DNA of 26,065 nt from JADJPL01 sp041183125. Its GTDB lineage: Bacteria > Bacteroidota > Bacteroidia > Chitinophagales > Saprospiraceae. The notes beneath the pieces were generated by a model. That model was not told where the DNA came from. It did no database searches and was given only the letters and a program-made list of their open reading frames with translations. The position numbers and the translations under genes were made by a program. The DNA lies in contig JBEGMH010000008.1 in assembly GCA_041183125.1 (NCBI GenBank), positions 1 to 26,065 of the forward strand. Reading direction: 5' to 3'. Every line of letters starts with the position of its first letter. Within the stretch, counting starts at the first letter, position 1. Below are positions 15,288 through 23,053 of this stretch, in pieces.

Positions 15288-16088
15288 TTACCGCAGCTTC
15301 ATATTGCGGGCTATGCGCGCATAGACGGAAGGAACGAAGCGCTGCAGCAGTACGCCCAGTGCTTCCCGCTTCGCGATGACCACCTCGCGCCTGCGTTGGG
15401 CAATGGCCTGGAGGGCTTTCCGGGCAAAGAACTCGGGGTCAAAGCCCTCGTTCGTGCTCTCCGCCATGACCTGGTTGGCGGTTCCATCCCCCCGCAGGGC
15501 ATTGATGGTGACGTTGGTGCGCACATAGCCCGGACAAATCAGCGTGACATAGACCTGGTCGTCGTGCAGCTCGGCGCGCAGGCTGTCAAAGAAACCATGG
15601 AGCGCGTGCTTGGAGGCGCAGTAGGCAGAGCGGTAAGGGGCGCCGATTTTTCCTAACACGCTGCTCATGACGACGATGTGCCCGCTCTTCCGCTGGCGCA
15701 TCAACGGGGCGACCGCTTTGGTCAACGCCAATACCCCGAAGTAGTTTATGTTCATAATGCGTTGGTCCACCTGCAACTGGGTGTCCAGGGCGAGCTCGCG
15801 CTGCGAAACCCCCGCGTTGTTTACGAGGAGGTCAATGTGCCCGAAATGCTGGACAACCCGCTGTACCGCATCAGGAATGGAGGGAAAGTCCACCACATCG
15901 AGCGGCAGAACAAGGCTTTTAGTACCGGCAGGGCATCCCGATTGTACGCGCTCCAACTCCGCTGCGTTGCGGCTCGACAAGATCAAATGGGCACCTTCTT
16001 GTGCAAAAGCATACGCCAGGAATTCGCCAATGCCGGAAGAGGCTCCCGTGATCCAGACTACCTTATCTTTGAACTGCATAATAAACAT
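15288..16088 (-). CDS. Short-chain dehydrogenase/reductase, classical SDR
   Basis: A 266-residue classical SDR. The NAD(P)-binding TGASSGIG lies at 14-21, LDVVD near 63-67, NNAG at 90-93, the catalytic Ser in VVMSSVLG (S142/S143), and Y156-C-A-S-K160 is the active-site pair. The basic residue in SSRN after the second strand suggests NADP(H). After the active site, CPGYVRTN is typical of the DHRS7-like branch. No membrane segment is seen. The substrate cannot be predicted. The start at 16088 (MFIMQF) was chosen over far-upstream alternatives; MQFKDK at 16079 is equally possible. It is divergent from the phosphatase gene, and a TACCTTTA box on the minus strand (16109-16102) lies just ahead of it. 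Confidence 0.9.
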   Translation of the reverse strand: MFIMQFKDKVVWITGASSGIGEFLAYAFAQEGAHLILSSRNAAELERVQSGCPAGTKSLVLPLDVVDFPSIPDAVQRVVQHFGHIDLLVNNAGVSQRELALDTQLQVDQRIMNINYFGVLALTKAVAPLMRQRKSGHIVVMSSVLGKIGAPYRSAYCASKHALHGFFDSLRAELHDDQVYVTLICPGYVRTNVTINALRGDGTANQVMAESTNEGFDPEFFARKALQAIAQRRREVVIAKREALGVLLQRFVPSVYARIARNMKLR

Positions 16089-16101
16089 TCTTTTGAGTGC
16101 A

Positions 16102-16109
16102 TAAAGGTA
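16102..16109 (-). promoter_or_regulatory. Possible -7 box of the SDR gene
   Basis: On the minus strand TACCTTTA, seven of eight matches to TAnnTTTG, stands 13 bases before ATG 16088 and 22 before ATG 16079. No -33 element is evident. Confidence 0.35.
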
Positions 16110-16142
16110 CGCAACCAAGAGGATTCTGCCCCATCGTTTTTT

Positions 16143-16150
16143 TACCTTTG
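16143..16150 (+). promoter_or_regulatory. -7 box of the SixA-like phosphatase gene
   Basis: TACCTTTG is a perfect TAnnTTTG box, 28 bases before the ATG at 16179. A -33 TTTG is not seen at the expected distance. With the box on the other strand this makes 16089-16178 a compact divergent promoter region. Confidence 0.5.
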
Positions 16151-16178
16151 GATTTGGGTTTTTAAAATTGGCTAAACA

Positions 16179-16670
16179 ATGAAAACAGTCTGGTTTATCC
16201 GGCACGCCAAATCGAGTTGGGACCACGCCGAATTACGCGATTTTTACCGCCCGCTCAACCACCGGGGGCAACGCGACGCACCGGTCATGGCGCGCTTCCT
16301 TCGCGAGAAAGGACTTCATCCCGATCTCTTGCTCTCCAGCCCGGCTGTCAGAGCCTTACAAACCGCCCGCCATTTCGCCGCAGCGTTCGACATCCCGGAT
16401 ATCCAGGAAGAACCCCGGATCTATGAGGCTACCCCATCCATGGTGCTCTCGGTCATCCAGGAGCTGGAGGATACCCGGCAGATGGTGTTCGTGTTTGGCC
16501 ATAACCCGGCCTTCCACGAATTGGCCAACTGCTTCGCCGGCGAAGCACTGCCCAATGTGCCGACCTGCGGCATCTTCCGGGTAGATGCCGAGGTAGCCCG
16601 GTGGAGGGATTTTTCGTGCGCCACCGGACGGCGAACCGCATTTTTTTATCCAAAACAATTTCAACTATGA
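16179..16670 (+). CDS. sixA: SixA-like histidine phosphatase
   Basis: A 163-residue short member of histidine phosphatase branch 1. The phosphate-pocket RHG-type motif is RHAKSSW (8-14) with nucleophile H9. LNHRGQRDAP and LLSSPAVRALQTA carry the second pocket arginine, and the second histidine is in FGHNPAFHEL. This layout (RHAKS-S-W, no large cap domain) is that of SixA, which in E. coli removes phosphate from a phosphohistidine of a phosphorelay or PTS-Ntr component. The substrate here is unknown. The stop overlaps the next gene's start by four bases. Confidence 0.88.
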   Translation: MKTVWFIRHAKSSWDHAELRDFYRPLNHRGQRDAPVMARFLREKGLHPDLLLSSPAVRALQTARHFAAAFDIPDIQEEPRIYEATPSMVLSVIQELEDTRQMVFVFGHNPAFHELANCFAGEALPNVPTCGIFRVDAEVARWRDFSCATGRRTAFFYPKQFQL

Positions 16671-16999
16671 GCGCCAGGAGAACAGGATTTGCGTTTTGTT
16701 TGACCCTGACCGTGCTGCTCCTGCCCTGGGCTTGTACCCCCAAGTCGCCCGTCCTGCCCGTCGAAGGAGAACCCCTGGTACGCCTGCTCACCGATATCCA
16801 CATCGCTGAAACGGCCCTGCAAAATGTACAGGGCGCAGCCAAAGACAGCCTCAGTGAGGCCTATTACCGCGATATCCGCACCATCCACCGCTTGAGCCAG
16901 AAAACCATAGATACTACCCTTGCCCAACTGCGAAAAGATCCGGTAAAAATGGCGAAGGTGTACACGCAGGTCGTGGATAGGGTAGCCAGTAGAAAGTGA
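16667..16999 (+). CDS. DUF4296-family lipoprotein
   Basis: A 110-residue small lipoprotein. The signal peptide ends in LLLPWAC with lipid-modified C23. After it come the features of DUF4296: VRLLTDIHIAETAL, YYRDIRTIHRLSQKTIDTTLAQL and KVYTQVVDRV, a small all-helical domain common in Bacteroidota and of unknown function. The start is set by the ATGA overlap with the phosphatase gene and by the signal peptide. The pairing with a SixA-like phosphatase looks operonic but does not itself suggest a role. Confidence 0.85.
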   Translation: MSARRTGFAFCLTLTVLLLPWACTPKSPVLPVEGEPLVRLLTDIHIAETALQNVQGAAKDSLSEAYYRDIRTIHRLSQKTIDTTLAQLRKDPVKMAKVYTQVVDRVASRK

Positions 17000-17084
17000 T
17001 ATGCCCTCGCTGACCCCCGGTGAAAAGCCTAATACTTAACAATAACTTAAAATTCAATTTAGACTGACTTAATCCAAAGCAGCC

Positions 17085-17092
17085 TACCTTTG
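17085..17092 (+). promoter_or_regulatory. -7 box of the two-component operon
   Basis: TACCTTTG, a perfect TAnnTTTG box, stands 20 bases before the response-regulator ATG (17113). The AT-rich stretch 17030-17075 is upstream; the best -33 candidate there is weak. Confidence 0.55.
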
Positions 17093-17112
17093 CAGGCACA
17101 CGCCAAAACGCA

Positions 17113-17802
17113 ATGGATCCAATCAAAATACTTCTGGTGGACGATGAGCAGGATATCCTGGATTTCCTTTCATACAACCTGCAAAAAGAAGGCTATCAGG
17201 TATTCACGGCCGTAGATGGCGAAGAAGGGATTAAACAAGCCCATCTCATACAACCGGATATCATCATATTAGACATCATGATGCCCAAAATGGACGGGGT
17301 GGAGACGTGTCGCTACCTGCGCGCAAAACCGGAATTTGCAAAAACGGCTATTGCATTTCTCACCGCCCGGGAGGAGGATTATTCCCATATCGCAGCCCTC
17401 GAAACGGGTGGGGACGACTATATCACCAAGCCGATCAAAATCCGCGTCCTCCTCAGCCGGATCAAAGCGCTGATCCGCCGTTCCGACCGCGCCGAAAACC
17501 CCGCAACGGATGCCCCGAAAAAAATCCAAATGGGGGAAATCACCCTCGACCTGGAACGCATCTGCGTCTGGAAGGGTACAGAACTCATAGAACTCCCCAA
17601 AAAAGAATTCGAACTGTTGCAGTTGTTGATCTCCAAGCCGGGCAAAGTGTTCAGCCGGGATGAGATTTTCAACAAAATCTGGGGCGCGGATGTCATCGTA
17701 GGCAACCGTACGATTGATGTCCATGTGCGGAAACTCCGCGAAAAAATAGGCGACGACTACATCAAAACCATCAAAGGCATCGGGTATAAATTCGAATTTT
17801 AA
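17113..17802 (+). CDS. OmpR/PhoB-family response regulator
   Basis: A 229-residue two-domain response regulator. The receiver domain (1-120) has acidic residues D10/D11, phosphoacceptor D54 in IILDIMMPKMDG, T84 in FLTAREED and K106 in YITKPIK, all intact. The DNA-binding winged helix (about 130-229) shows the OmpR pattern: LPKKEFELLQLL, KVFSRDEIFNKIWG, NRTIDVHVRKLREKIG and IKGIGYKFEF. Phosphorylation by the kinase encoded next should drive dimerisation and binding to direct repeats. The stop overlaps the kinase start by one base (TAATG), so the two are cotranslated. It is PhoB-like in sequence, but the regulon cannot be inferred. Confidence 0.94.
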   Translation: MDPIKILLVDDEQDILDFLSYNLQKEGYQVFTAVDGEEGIKQAHLIQPDIIILDIMMPKMDGVETCRYLRAKPEFAKTAIAFLTAREEDYSHIAALETGGDDYITKPIKIRVLLSRIKALIRRSDRAENPATDAPKKIQMGEITLDLERICVWKGTELIELPKKEFELLQLLISKPGKVFSRDEIFNKIWGADVIVGNRTIDVHVRKLREKIGDDYIKTIKGIGYKFEF

Positions 17803-18851
17803 TGGTCAAAAATCCAACCCCACAGCAGATTGCCATTTTTTCAGCCCTCTTCGTGTTGGGGCTGGCTTCGTTCAGCCTGTTCCTGTTCCACCACCTGCAC
17901 GGGCTGTTCTGGGTAGCTGTCGCCTATGTCGTTTGGGGAGTTGTATTTTTTATCGTCACCTACCAGGTGTTTATCTACTTCCTGCGCAGGTATATCTACC
18001 GAAAAGTAAAACTCATCTACAAGACCATCCGCACCGAAAAGCTTTCCTCGGAAGAAAAATCCCGGAAAGTGGATATGCGCAAGAATATCATCGAAGAAGC
18101 GGAAATGGAGGTCGCCGCATGGGCCGAACAACAACGCACGGAGCTGGACAAGTACAAGTCCTGGGCGGATTATCGGCGGGATTTCCTGGGCGATATCTCC
18201 CATGAACTGAAAACCCCTATTTTCAACATCCAGGGATACCTGGATTCGCTCCTGGATGGTGGCCTGGAAGACCCTCAGGTGAACCGCCACTTCCTGACCC
18301 GCGCCGCCAAAAACGTGGAACGCCTCCAGACCATCATACTCGACCTGGAAACCATCTCCCGCCTGGAATCCGGGGAATTGTTGTTGGAACAACGGGTCTT
18401 CGATATCCGGGAACTTGCAAAGGAAGTCTTCGAAGATATGGAAATGAAGGCCCGGGTCAAGAACATCTCCCTGGAATTCAAAAACAAAACAGCTCCGAGC
18501 ATCAAAGTGCGCGCCGACCGGGATAAAATACGCCAGGTGCTGGTAAACCTGGTCCAAAACTCCATCAAGTACGGCATACCCAACGGTAGGACCCGCATCG
18601 GCCTCTACGATATGGAGCAAATGGTGCTGGTAGAAGTATCCGACAACGGCATCGGTATCCCCAAGGACCACCTGGCCCATGTCTTTGACCGGTTCTACCG
18701 CGTGGACAAAAGCCGGTCCCGCGAACAGGGCGGCTCCGGCCTGGGCCTCTCTATCGTCAAACACATCATTGAAGCGCACCACCAAACCATCAACGTGCGC
18801 AGCTCCCCGGATAAAGGAGCGACTTTTGGCTTCACCCTGGAAAAAGCCTGA
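17802..18851 (+). CDS. Sensor histidine kinase with minimal sensor (PhoR-like core)
   Basis: A 349-residue histidine kinase. Two hydrophobic segments (about 10-29 and 35-60) are separated by only about five residues, so there is essentially no extracytoplasmic domain. A linker of about 60 charged residues follows, without a recognisable PAS domain, then HisKA with FLGDISHELKTP (phospho-accepting H134). The HATPase domain has the N box VLVNLVQNSIKYG, G1 VSDNGIGIP, F box FDRFYRVDKSRS and G2 GGSGLGLSIVKHII. It belongs to the intramembrane-sensing class by layout. The partner is the regulator just upstream. Confidence 0.93.
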   Translation: MVKNPTPQQIAIFSALFVLGLASFSLFLFHHLHGLFWVAVAYVVWGVVFFIVTYQVFIYFLRRYIYRKVKLIYKTIRTEKLSSEEKSRKVDMRKNIIEEAEMEVAAWAEQQRTELDKYKSWADYRRDFLGDISHELKTPIFNIQGYLDSLLDGGLEDPQVNRHFLTRAAKNVERLQTIILDLETISRLESGELLLEQRVFDIRELAKEVFEDMEMKARVKNISLEFKNKTAPSIKVRADRDKIRQVLVNLVQNSIKYGIPNGRTRIGLYDMEQMVLVEVSDNGIGIPKDHLAHVFDRFYRVDKSRSREQGGSGLGLSIVKHIIEAHHQTINVRSSPDKGATFGFTLEKA

Positions 18852-18908
18852 CGCTCTATTTCGATCAAAGTACTTCGCACAAGCGATGCATTTCAGCAGA
18901 ATCCGGCC

Positions 18909-18916
18909 TATCTTTG
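18909..18916 (+). promoter_or_regulatory. -7 box of the ABC-F gene
   Basis: TATCTTTG, a perfect match to TAnnTTTG, 72 bases before the ATG at 18989. It implies a 5' leader of roughly 65 bases. No clear -33 partner is seen. Confidence 0.5.
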
Positions 18917-18988
18917 CGCTTTTTGAAAAAAAGGCAACCATCGTTCCCCTGGTTGCGTTTCAGTACCAGCTATAACGTCCTTCTTTCT

Positions 18989-20920
18989 ATGCTTTCAGTT
19001 ACCAATGTATATGTCCAGTACGGCGACCGGATCTTGCTCAACCGCATCAATGTTGTGATCGGTGTACAGGACAAAGTAGGCCTCGTAGGCAGGAACGGTG
19101 CCGGTAAATCAACCCTCCTCAAAATTATCGCCGGGGAAATGAGCCCCCACGAGGGCAAGTTGGCCAAACCGGCAGGAAGTACCATCGGCTTCCTCCATCA
19201 GGATATGATGCTGCCGAAAGGCAAAACCGTGCTCGAAGAAGCGATGACGGCTTTCTCCAGCTTCCAGGAAATGGAGCGGCAATTAGAGGCCATGCACCGC
19301 GAAATCGAAACGCGCACAGACTATGAAAGCGAGGAGTACCACCAGTTGTTGGACGATTACGCCGCCCTCAACGACCGGGTACACCTCTTCGGCACCGTGT
19401 CCGCACAGGCCGAAAGCGAACGGGTGCTCAAAGGCCTGGGCTTCAAACAATCCGACCTCAGCCGCCTGACCGATGAGTTTAGTGGCGGATGGCAAATGCG
19501 CATCGAATTGGCCAAAATGCTGCTCGGGCGACCCGATTACCTGCTGCTCGACGAACCGACCAACCACCTGGACATCGAATCTATCCTCTGGCTGGAATCC
19601 TTCCTGAAAGAATACCCCAAAGCGGTCCTCGTCATCTCCCACGACCGGGAATTCCTCAATAACGTGACCAAGCGCACCCTGGAAGTCGAATTGGGGAACG
19701 TCTATGACTACAAAGTACCGTACAAAGAGTACGTAGCCTATCGCCAGGACCGCCGGGAGAAACAACGGGCCGCCTTCGAAAACCAACAGCGCGTCATCGC
19801 AGACAAAGAGCGCACCATCACCCGCTTTATGGCCAAAGCGTCCAAGACGAAAATGGCCCAGTCCATGCAAAAACAACTGGATAAAATAGACCGCATCGAG
19901 CTCGAAGACGAAGACCTGGCCGTGATGAACCTCCGTTTCCCACCCGCACCGCGCTCCGGCCTGGTCGTCGTGGACGGCAAAGGCATCCAGAAGCGATATG
20001 GGGAACTCCTGGTGCTCGAACGCGCAGACCTGGTCGTCGAGCGAGGCGAACGGGTAGCCTTCGTCGGACAAAACGGACAGGGCAAATCCACCCTGGCCAA
20101 AATTTTGGTCAACCAGACGCCCATGAGCGGAGGTGCCCTCCAACTCGGGCATAACGTGATGATCGGGTACTATGCACAGAACCAGGCAGAAGCCCTGCCC
20201 TCCAGCTTGACCCTGCTCCAGACCATGGAACAGGAAGCACCCGCCGAACTGCGCCCCAGGGTACGTGCCATCCTGGGCGCCTTCATGTTCAGTGGGGAAG
20301 ACGTCGAGAAAAAAGTCTCCGTCCTCTCCGGTGGGGAACGCGCCCGCCTGGCCCTGGCCTGCATGTTGCTCAAGCCCTTCAACCTGCTCATCCTCGACGA
20401 GCCGACCAACCACCTCGACATGCTCTCCAAGGATGTGCTCAAACAGGCACTCCTGGAATATGACGGTGCCCTGATCGTCGTGTCCCACGACCGGGAGTTC
20501 CTCTCCGGCCTTACCAACCGAACCATCGAGTTCAGGGACCACCACCTGCATACCTACCTCGGAGACGTCAACTACTTTCTCGAAAAAAGGCAACTGGACA
20601 GTATGCGCCAGGTCGAACTGCAAAAGCCCGCCACAGCAGGAACCCCGGCTGCCGATGCCGCCACACCCGAAAAACCCAAAGTGGTGTTGGGCTATGACGA
20701 GCGCAAACGCCTGCAGCGCGACGTCCAAAACGCCGAGCGCCGCATAGAAAAACTAGAAGCCGAACTAGCTAAGTTTGAGTTGGTCATGGCCGGTGCCGAC
20801 TTTTATTCCCGCCCCGATTTCCAAGTGACCATGAAGGCTTACGAAGGAAAAAAGGCAGAAATGGAAGAAGCCATGCAAGCCTGGACCAATGCCCAGGCTG
20901 TTCTCGACGACGCGGAATAA
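18989..20920 (+). CDS. ABC-F family ATPase (ribosome-associated translation factor)
   Basis: A 643-residue protein with two ABC ATPase domains and no membrane segments, the definition of ABC-F. Domain 1: Walker A GRNGAGKST (34-42), signature FSGGW (164-168), Walker B in LLLDEPTNHLD. Domain 2: Walker A GQNGQGKST (360-368), signature LSGGE (446-450), Walker B in LILDEPTNHLD. Between them is a basic, glutamine-rich interdomain linker (about 250-310) that reaches the ribosomal P site in this family. The C-terminus (about 560-643) is a charged coiled coil, as in Uup and some other subfamilies. ABC-F proteins bind the E site and relieve stalled or hindered ribosomes. The start at ATG 18989 begins directly with the first domain; the in-frame TTG at 18914 lies inside the promoter. 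Confidence 0.92.
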   Translation: MLSVTNVYVQYGDRILLNRINVVIGVQDKVGLVGRNGAGKSTLLKIIAGEMSPHEGKLAKPAGSTIGFLHQDMMLPKGKTVLEEAMTAFSSFQEMERQLEAMHREIETRTDYESEEYHQLLDDYAALNDRVHLFGTVSAQAESERVLKGLGFKQSDLSRLTDEFSGGWQMRIELAKMLLGRPDYLLLDEPTNHLDIESILWLESFLKEYPKAVLVISHDREFLNNVTKRTLEVELGNVYDYKVPYKEYVAYRQDRREKQRAAFENQQRVIADKERTITRFMAKASKTKMAQSMQKQLDKIDRIELEDEDLAVMNLRFPPAPRSGLVVVDGKGIQKRYGELLVLERADLVVERGERVAFVGQNGQGKSTLAKILVNQTPMSGGALQLGHNVMIGYYAQNQAEALPSSLTLLQTMEQEAPAELRPRVRAILGAFMFSGEDVEKKVSVLSGGERARLALACMLLKPFNLLILDEPTNHLDMLSKDVLKQALLEYDGALIVVSHDREFLSGLTNRTIEFRDHHLHTYLGDVNYFLEKRQLDSMRQVELQKPATAGTPAADAATPEKPKVVLGYDERKRLQRDVQNAERRIEKLEAELAKFELVMAGADFYSRPDFQVTMKAYEGKKAEMEEAMQAWTNAQAVLDDAE

Positions 20921-20921
20921 G

Positions 20922-20948
20922 CCGGTTAGTTCGCTTTCGGTTTTTTTT
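20922..20948 (+). terminator. Intrinsic terminator after the ABC-F gene
   Basis: Directly after the TAA, an imperfect stem closed by a UUCG tetraloop (arms 20922-20929 and 20934-20940) is followed by eight T. It overlaps the 3' end of the convergent lipoprotein gene, which the short gap between the two stops makes necessary. Confidence 0.5.
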
Positions 20949-21663
20949 CAAATTCAAGGCGCTGTACTTCCGGGTCGCTGCCCAGCCGGGTGCGCATTCT
21001 GGCAGGTTCTATGCGCGAGGGGTCAAAGCGGAACAGCCAGTAGTTGGGGGCCTCTTCCAACATCCGGATGACGGCCATGCCGTAGTCCACGTATTTTGCT
21101 TGCCAGTACTCGTGGTTCAGGCCCGGTTTGAGCTGTACCCGCACGACATTGGGCAGCTCATCCTGTGCTACGCCCTCATACACCGGCGGAACGATTTGTT
21201 TCCAGCCCCCTGTACGCTCCAATTGGACCAAATAGGCAATCAGGCGCCCGGTTTCAGGCGGGAATTGCTGCCCACTGCTGCTCTGTTCGTAGGAGCTCTC
21301 ATAGACGGTGAGCTTGTAATAGGGCGCCCGGGCGTCTATCACGGGAAAGCGATCGGGCTGGGACCACAGGTTGGCTCGGTTGAGTATGCTCTTTAACGTG
21401 TCTAATTGACCGTCGCGGAGGGTTTTAGAATAGGTACCCATCATAGCGGTAAACGACCTGCCGGTGTAGGTCGCCTTTTTATCCGAAGAAACAGCGAGGG
21501 TGAAATTCGCACAACCATTGGACGCACAGGTCTGCGTGAGCTCCAATATTTTCTCGGGTTCTATTTTTTTTACCATCGGGTTTTGAGCGGCACAGGCCGT
21601 CAAAAGAGAAAGAACGAAGATGCCCAGGCCGGTGGCGCAAGGGATAAAACAGAGGTAACGCAT
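20926..21663 (-). CDS. Lipoprotein with DUF6438-like domain
   Basis: A 245-residue lipoprotein: the signal peptide ends in LSLLTAC with lipid-modified C24. The segment LTQTCASNGCANFTLAVSSDKKATYTG (about 42-68) resembles DUF6438, where a Cys-x-n-Cys pair precedes an extracellular beta-strand pattern ending in a Y-x-G turn. The rest (L-D-T-L-K-S-I-L-N-R, then WLFRFDP) is not recognised. The function is unknown. It converges on the ABC-F gene. A 154-base gap separates it from the OmpA-family gene upstream on the same strand; that gap shows no RNA gene or strong promoter. Confidence 0.78.
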   Translation of the reverse strand: MRYLCFIPCATGLGIFVLSLLTACAAQNPMVKKIEPEKILELTQTCASNGCANFTLAVSSDKKATYTGRSFTAMMGTYSKTLRDGQLDTLKSILNRANLWSQPDRFPVIDARAPYYKLTVYESSYEQSSSGQQFPPETGRLIAYLVQLERTGGWKQIVPPVYEGVAQDELPNVVRVQLKPGLNHEYWQAKYVDYGMAVIRMLEEAPNYWLFRFDPSRIEPARMRTRLGSDPEVQRLEFEKKPKAN

Positions 21664-21817
21664 CTTTAATTTTTTGATTTACAGGGTTAAAAATTAGGAA
21701 AGTAAAGAATAGCTGGGTTGGCTGGATATAGGAAAATGACGGGATTGCAGGGGGCAGCGGGGGGGAATAGGGTACCGCCTTTCGATCTTGCCCAAACAGG
21801 GGCAATGAGCAGGGGGG

Positions 21818-22798
21818 TCAGTTGCCTTCGGGTTCCTGGGGCAGTAGGATGATCTCGGTGCGCCGGTTCAGTTCGCGGCCTTCCTTGGAAGCGTTGCTGG
21901 CAATCGGAGCGTAGTGTGCCCTTCCCGAGGCGGTAATCCGCTGCGGGGAGATACCATGCCGCATGAGTTCCAGCGTGACCGCTAAAGCGCGGTCAAAGCT
22001 GAGCGACCAGTTCTTCGCTTCGGATCCGGTGTTATCGGTATGTCCTTCTACCAGGACGCGCAGGGTAGGTTCCGGCTTCAGGGCGTCGGCAATACTTTTC
22101 AAGGCCGTTTTCCCCCGGTTGTCGAGTTCAGCACTTCCCGTTTTGAACAGGAGCTCCTGGCTCACGGTGATGTAGATGCGGCCGGACGATTGCCGGATGC
22201 TGAGGTCGTTTTCGCGGATATTGCCCTGCAGGGAGTTGCTCAGGGAGCTTTGTGCCCGCATGAGTTCCTGGTCGCGGGCTGCCAATTGGGCCTGGAGGTC
22301 TATGATTTCCTGGTTGCGCATGTCCATGCTGCTGCCGTAACGGCTTTCGAGCTCCTGCAGCCGCTGTTCGCGCTGGTTGAGCTGGGCTTCGAGTTGGCTG
22401 AGCCGGCGTTCTTTTTCCTGGCTTTCGCCTAATCGGCTATCGGCCTGGCCGCGGAGGCTTTCCTGTACCTCCGATGCGGCGGACATGAACGCCCGGTTCT
22501 GGTTGACTAGGTTGGTATAGCGGGCGAGCAGTTCCTGGTAACTTTCGTTCAGGTTGATGTTCGTAGCGCGCAGTTGCTCTATCTCCCGCAAGGACAGGAG
22601 GTAGTCGGAGCGAAGTTCTTGGTAGCTGGCATCCACACCCCCGCCGGCTTGCTCCAGGGAGTCCCGGACGGCAATTTTGCGCTCCAGTTCTTTTTTTTCT
22701 TTTTCCAGGTTCTGGACTTCCCGCTGGGGCACGCAGGCGGCGATACCTGTAAACAAAAGGTACAAAAGGGCTGCTTTGGAGATGGAACTCGTTTTCAT
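21818..22798 (-). CDS. OmpA-family peptidoglycan-binding lipoprotein with long coiled coil
   Basis: A 326-residue protein. The lipobox GIAAC gives a lipid-modified C22, so it is anchored in a membrane, probably the outer one. Residues about 28-200 are heptad-rich (many L, E, Q, R) and predict a long coiled coil. Residues about 205-320 are an OmpA-like domain: LFKTGSAELDNRG, EGHTDNTGS and NWSLSFDRALAV carry the Asp and Arg that grip diaminopimelate in peptidoglycan. It probably acts as a spacer tying the outer membrane to the wall, with partners unknown. Its promoter region faces the cohesin gene. Confidence 0.92.
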   Translation of the reverse strand: MKTSSISKAALLYLLFTGIAACVPQREVQNLEKEKKELERKIAVRDSLEQAGGGVDASYQELRSDYLLSLREIEQLRATNINLNESYQELLARYTNLVNQNRAFMSAASEVQESLRGQADSRLGESQEKERRLSQLEAQLNQREQRLQELESRYGSSMDMRNQEIIDLQAQLAARDQELMRAQSSLSNSLQGNIRENDLSIRQSSGRIYITVSQELLFKTGSAELDNRGKTALKSIADALKPEPTLRVLVEGHTDNTGSEAKNWSLSFDRALAVTLELMRHGISPQRITASGRAHYAPIASNASKEGRELNRRTEIILLPQEPEGN

Positions 22799-22868
22799 AG
22801 CGTGGATTTCATTGAGTTAGACGCCATTGGGGCTGTACAGTACATACTCCCGTTTTTTCGAATCAAAA

Positions 22869-22876
22869 CAAATATA
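22869..22876 (-). promoter_or_regulatory. -7 box of the OmpA-family gene
   Basis: On the minus strand TATATTTG is a perfect TAnnTTTG box, 70 bases before the ATG (22798). The implied leader is about 64 bases. A -33 TTTG is not present at the usual distance. Confidence 0.5.
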
Positions 22877-22987
22877 AGGAAAAATAAAGAGCGTGTGTGG
22901 GATATAGCACAATAAGGTTGCGAAGCGGCAGGCTAAAATAAGTAAAAAGGCAATTTAGACGGGCTGAAAGCAGTTCTGTGGGGATAA

Positions 22988-23003
22988 AATTCCGGAATTC
23001 CGG
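22988..23003. repeat. Tandem 8-base repeat containing a 12-base perfect palindrome
   Basis: AATTCCGG occurs twice in a row, and 22992-23003 (CCGGAATTCCGG) is its own reverse complement. It ends 11 bases before the -7 box of the cohesin gene, where a -33 element or an operator would be expected. Confidence 0.6.
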
Positions 23004-23014
23004 TATGGCTTGCG

Positions 23015-23022
23015 TATTTTTG
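23015..23022 (+). promoter_or_regulatory. -7 box of the cohesin-domain gene
   Basis: TATTTTTG, a perfect TAnnTTTG box, 31 bases before the ATG at 23054. The normal -33 TTTG is missing, and its place is taken by the CCGGAATTCCGG palindrome. Confidence 0.55.
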
Positions 23023-23053
23023 GCTCTGAATTTGCTTAAACAAACTTGTATCC

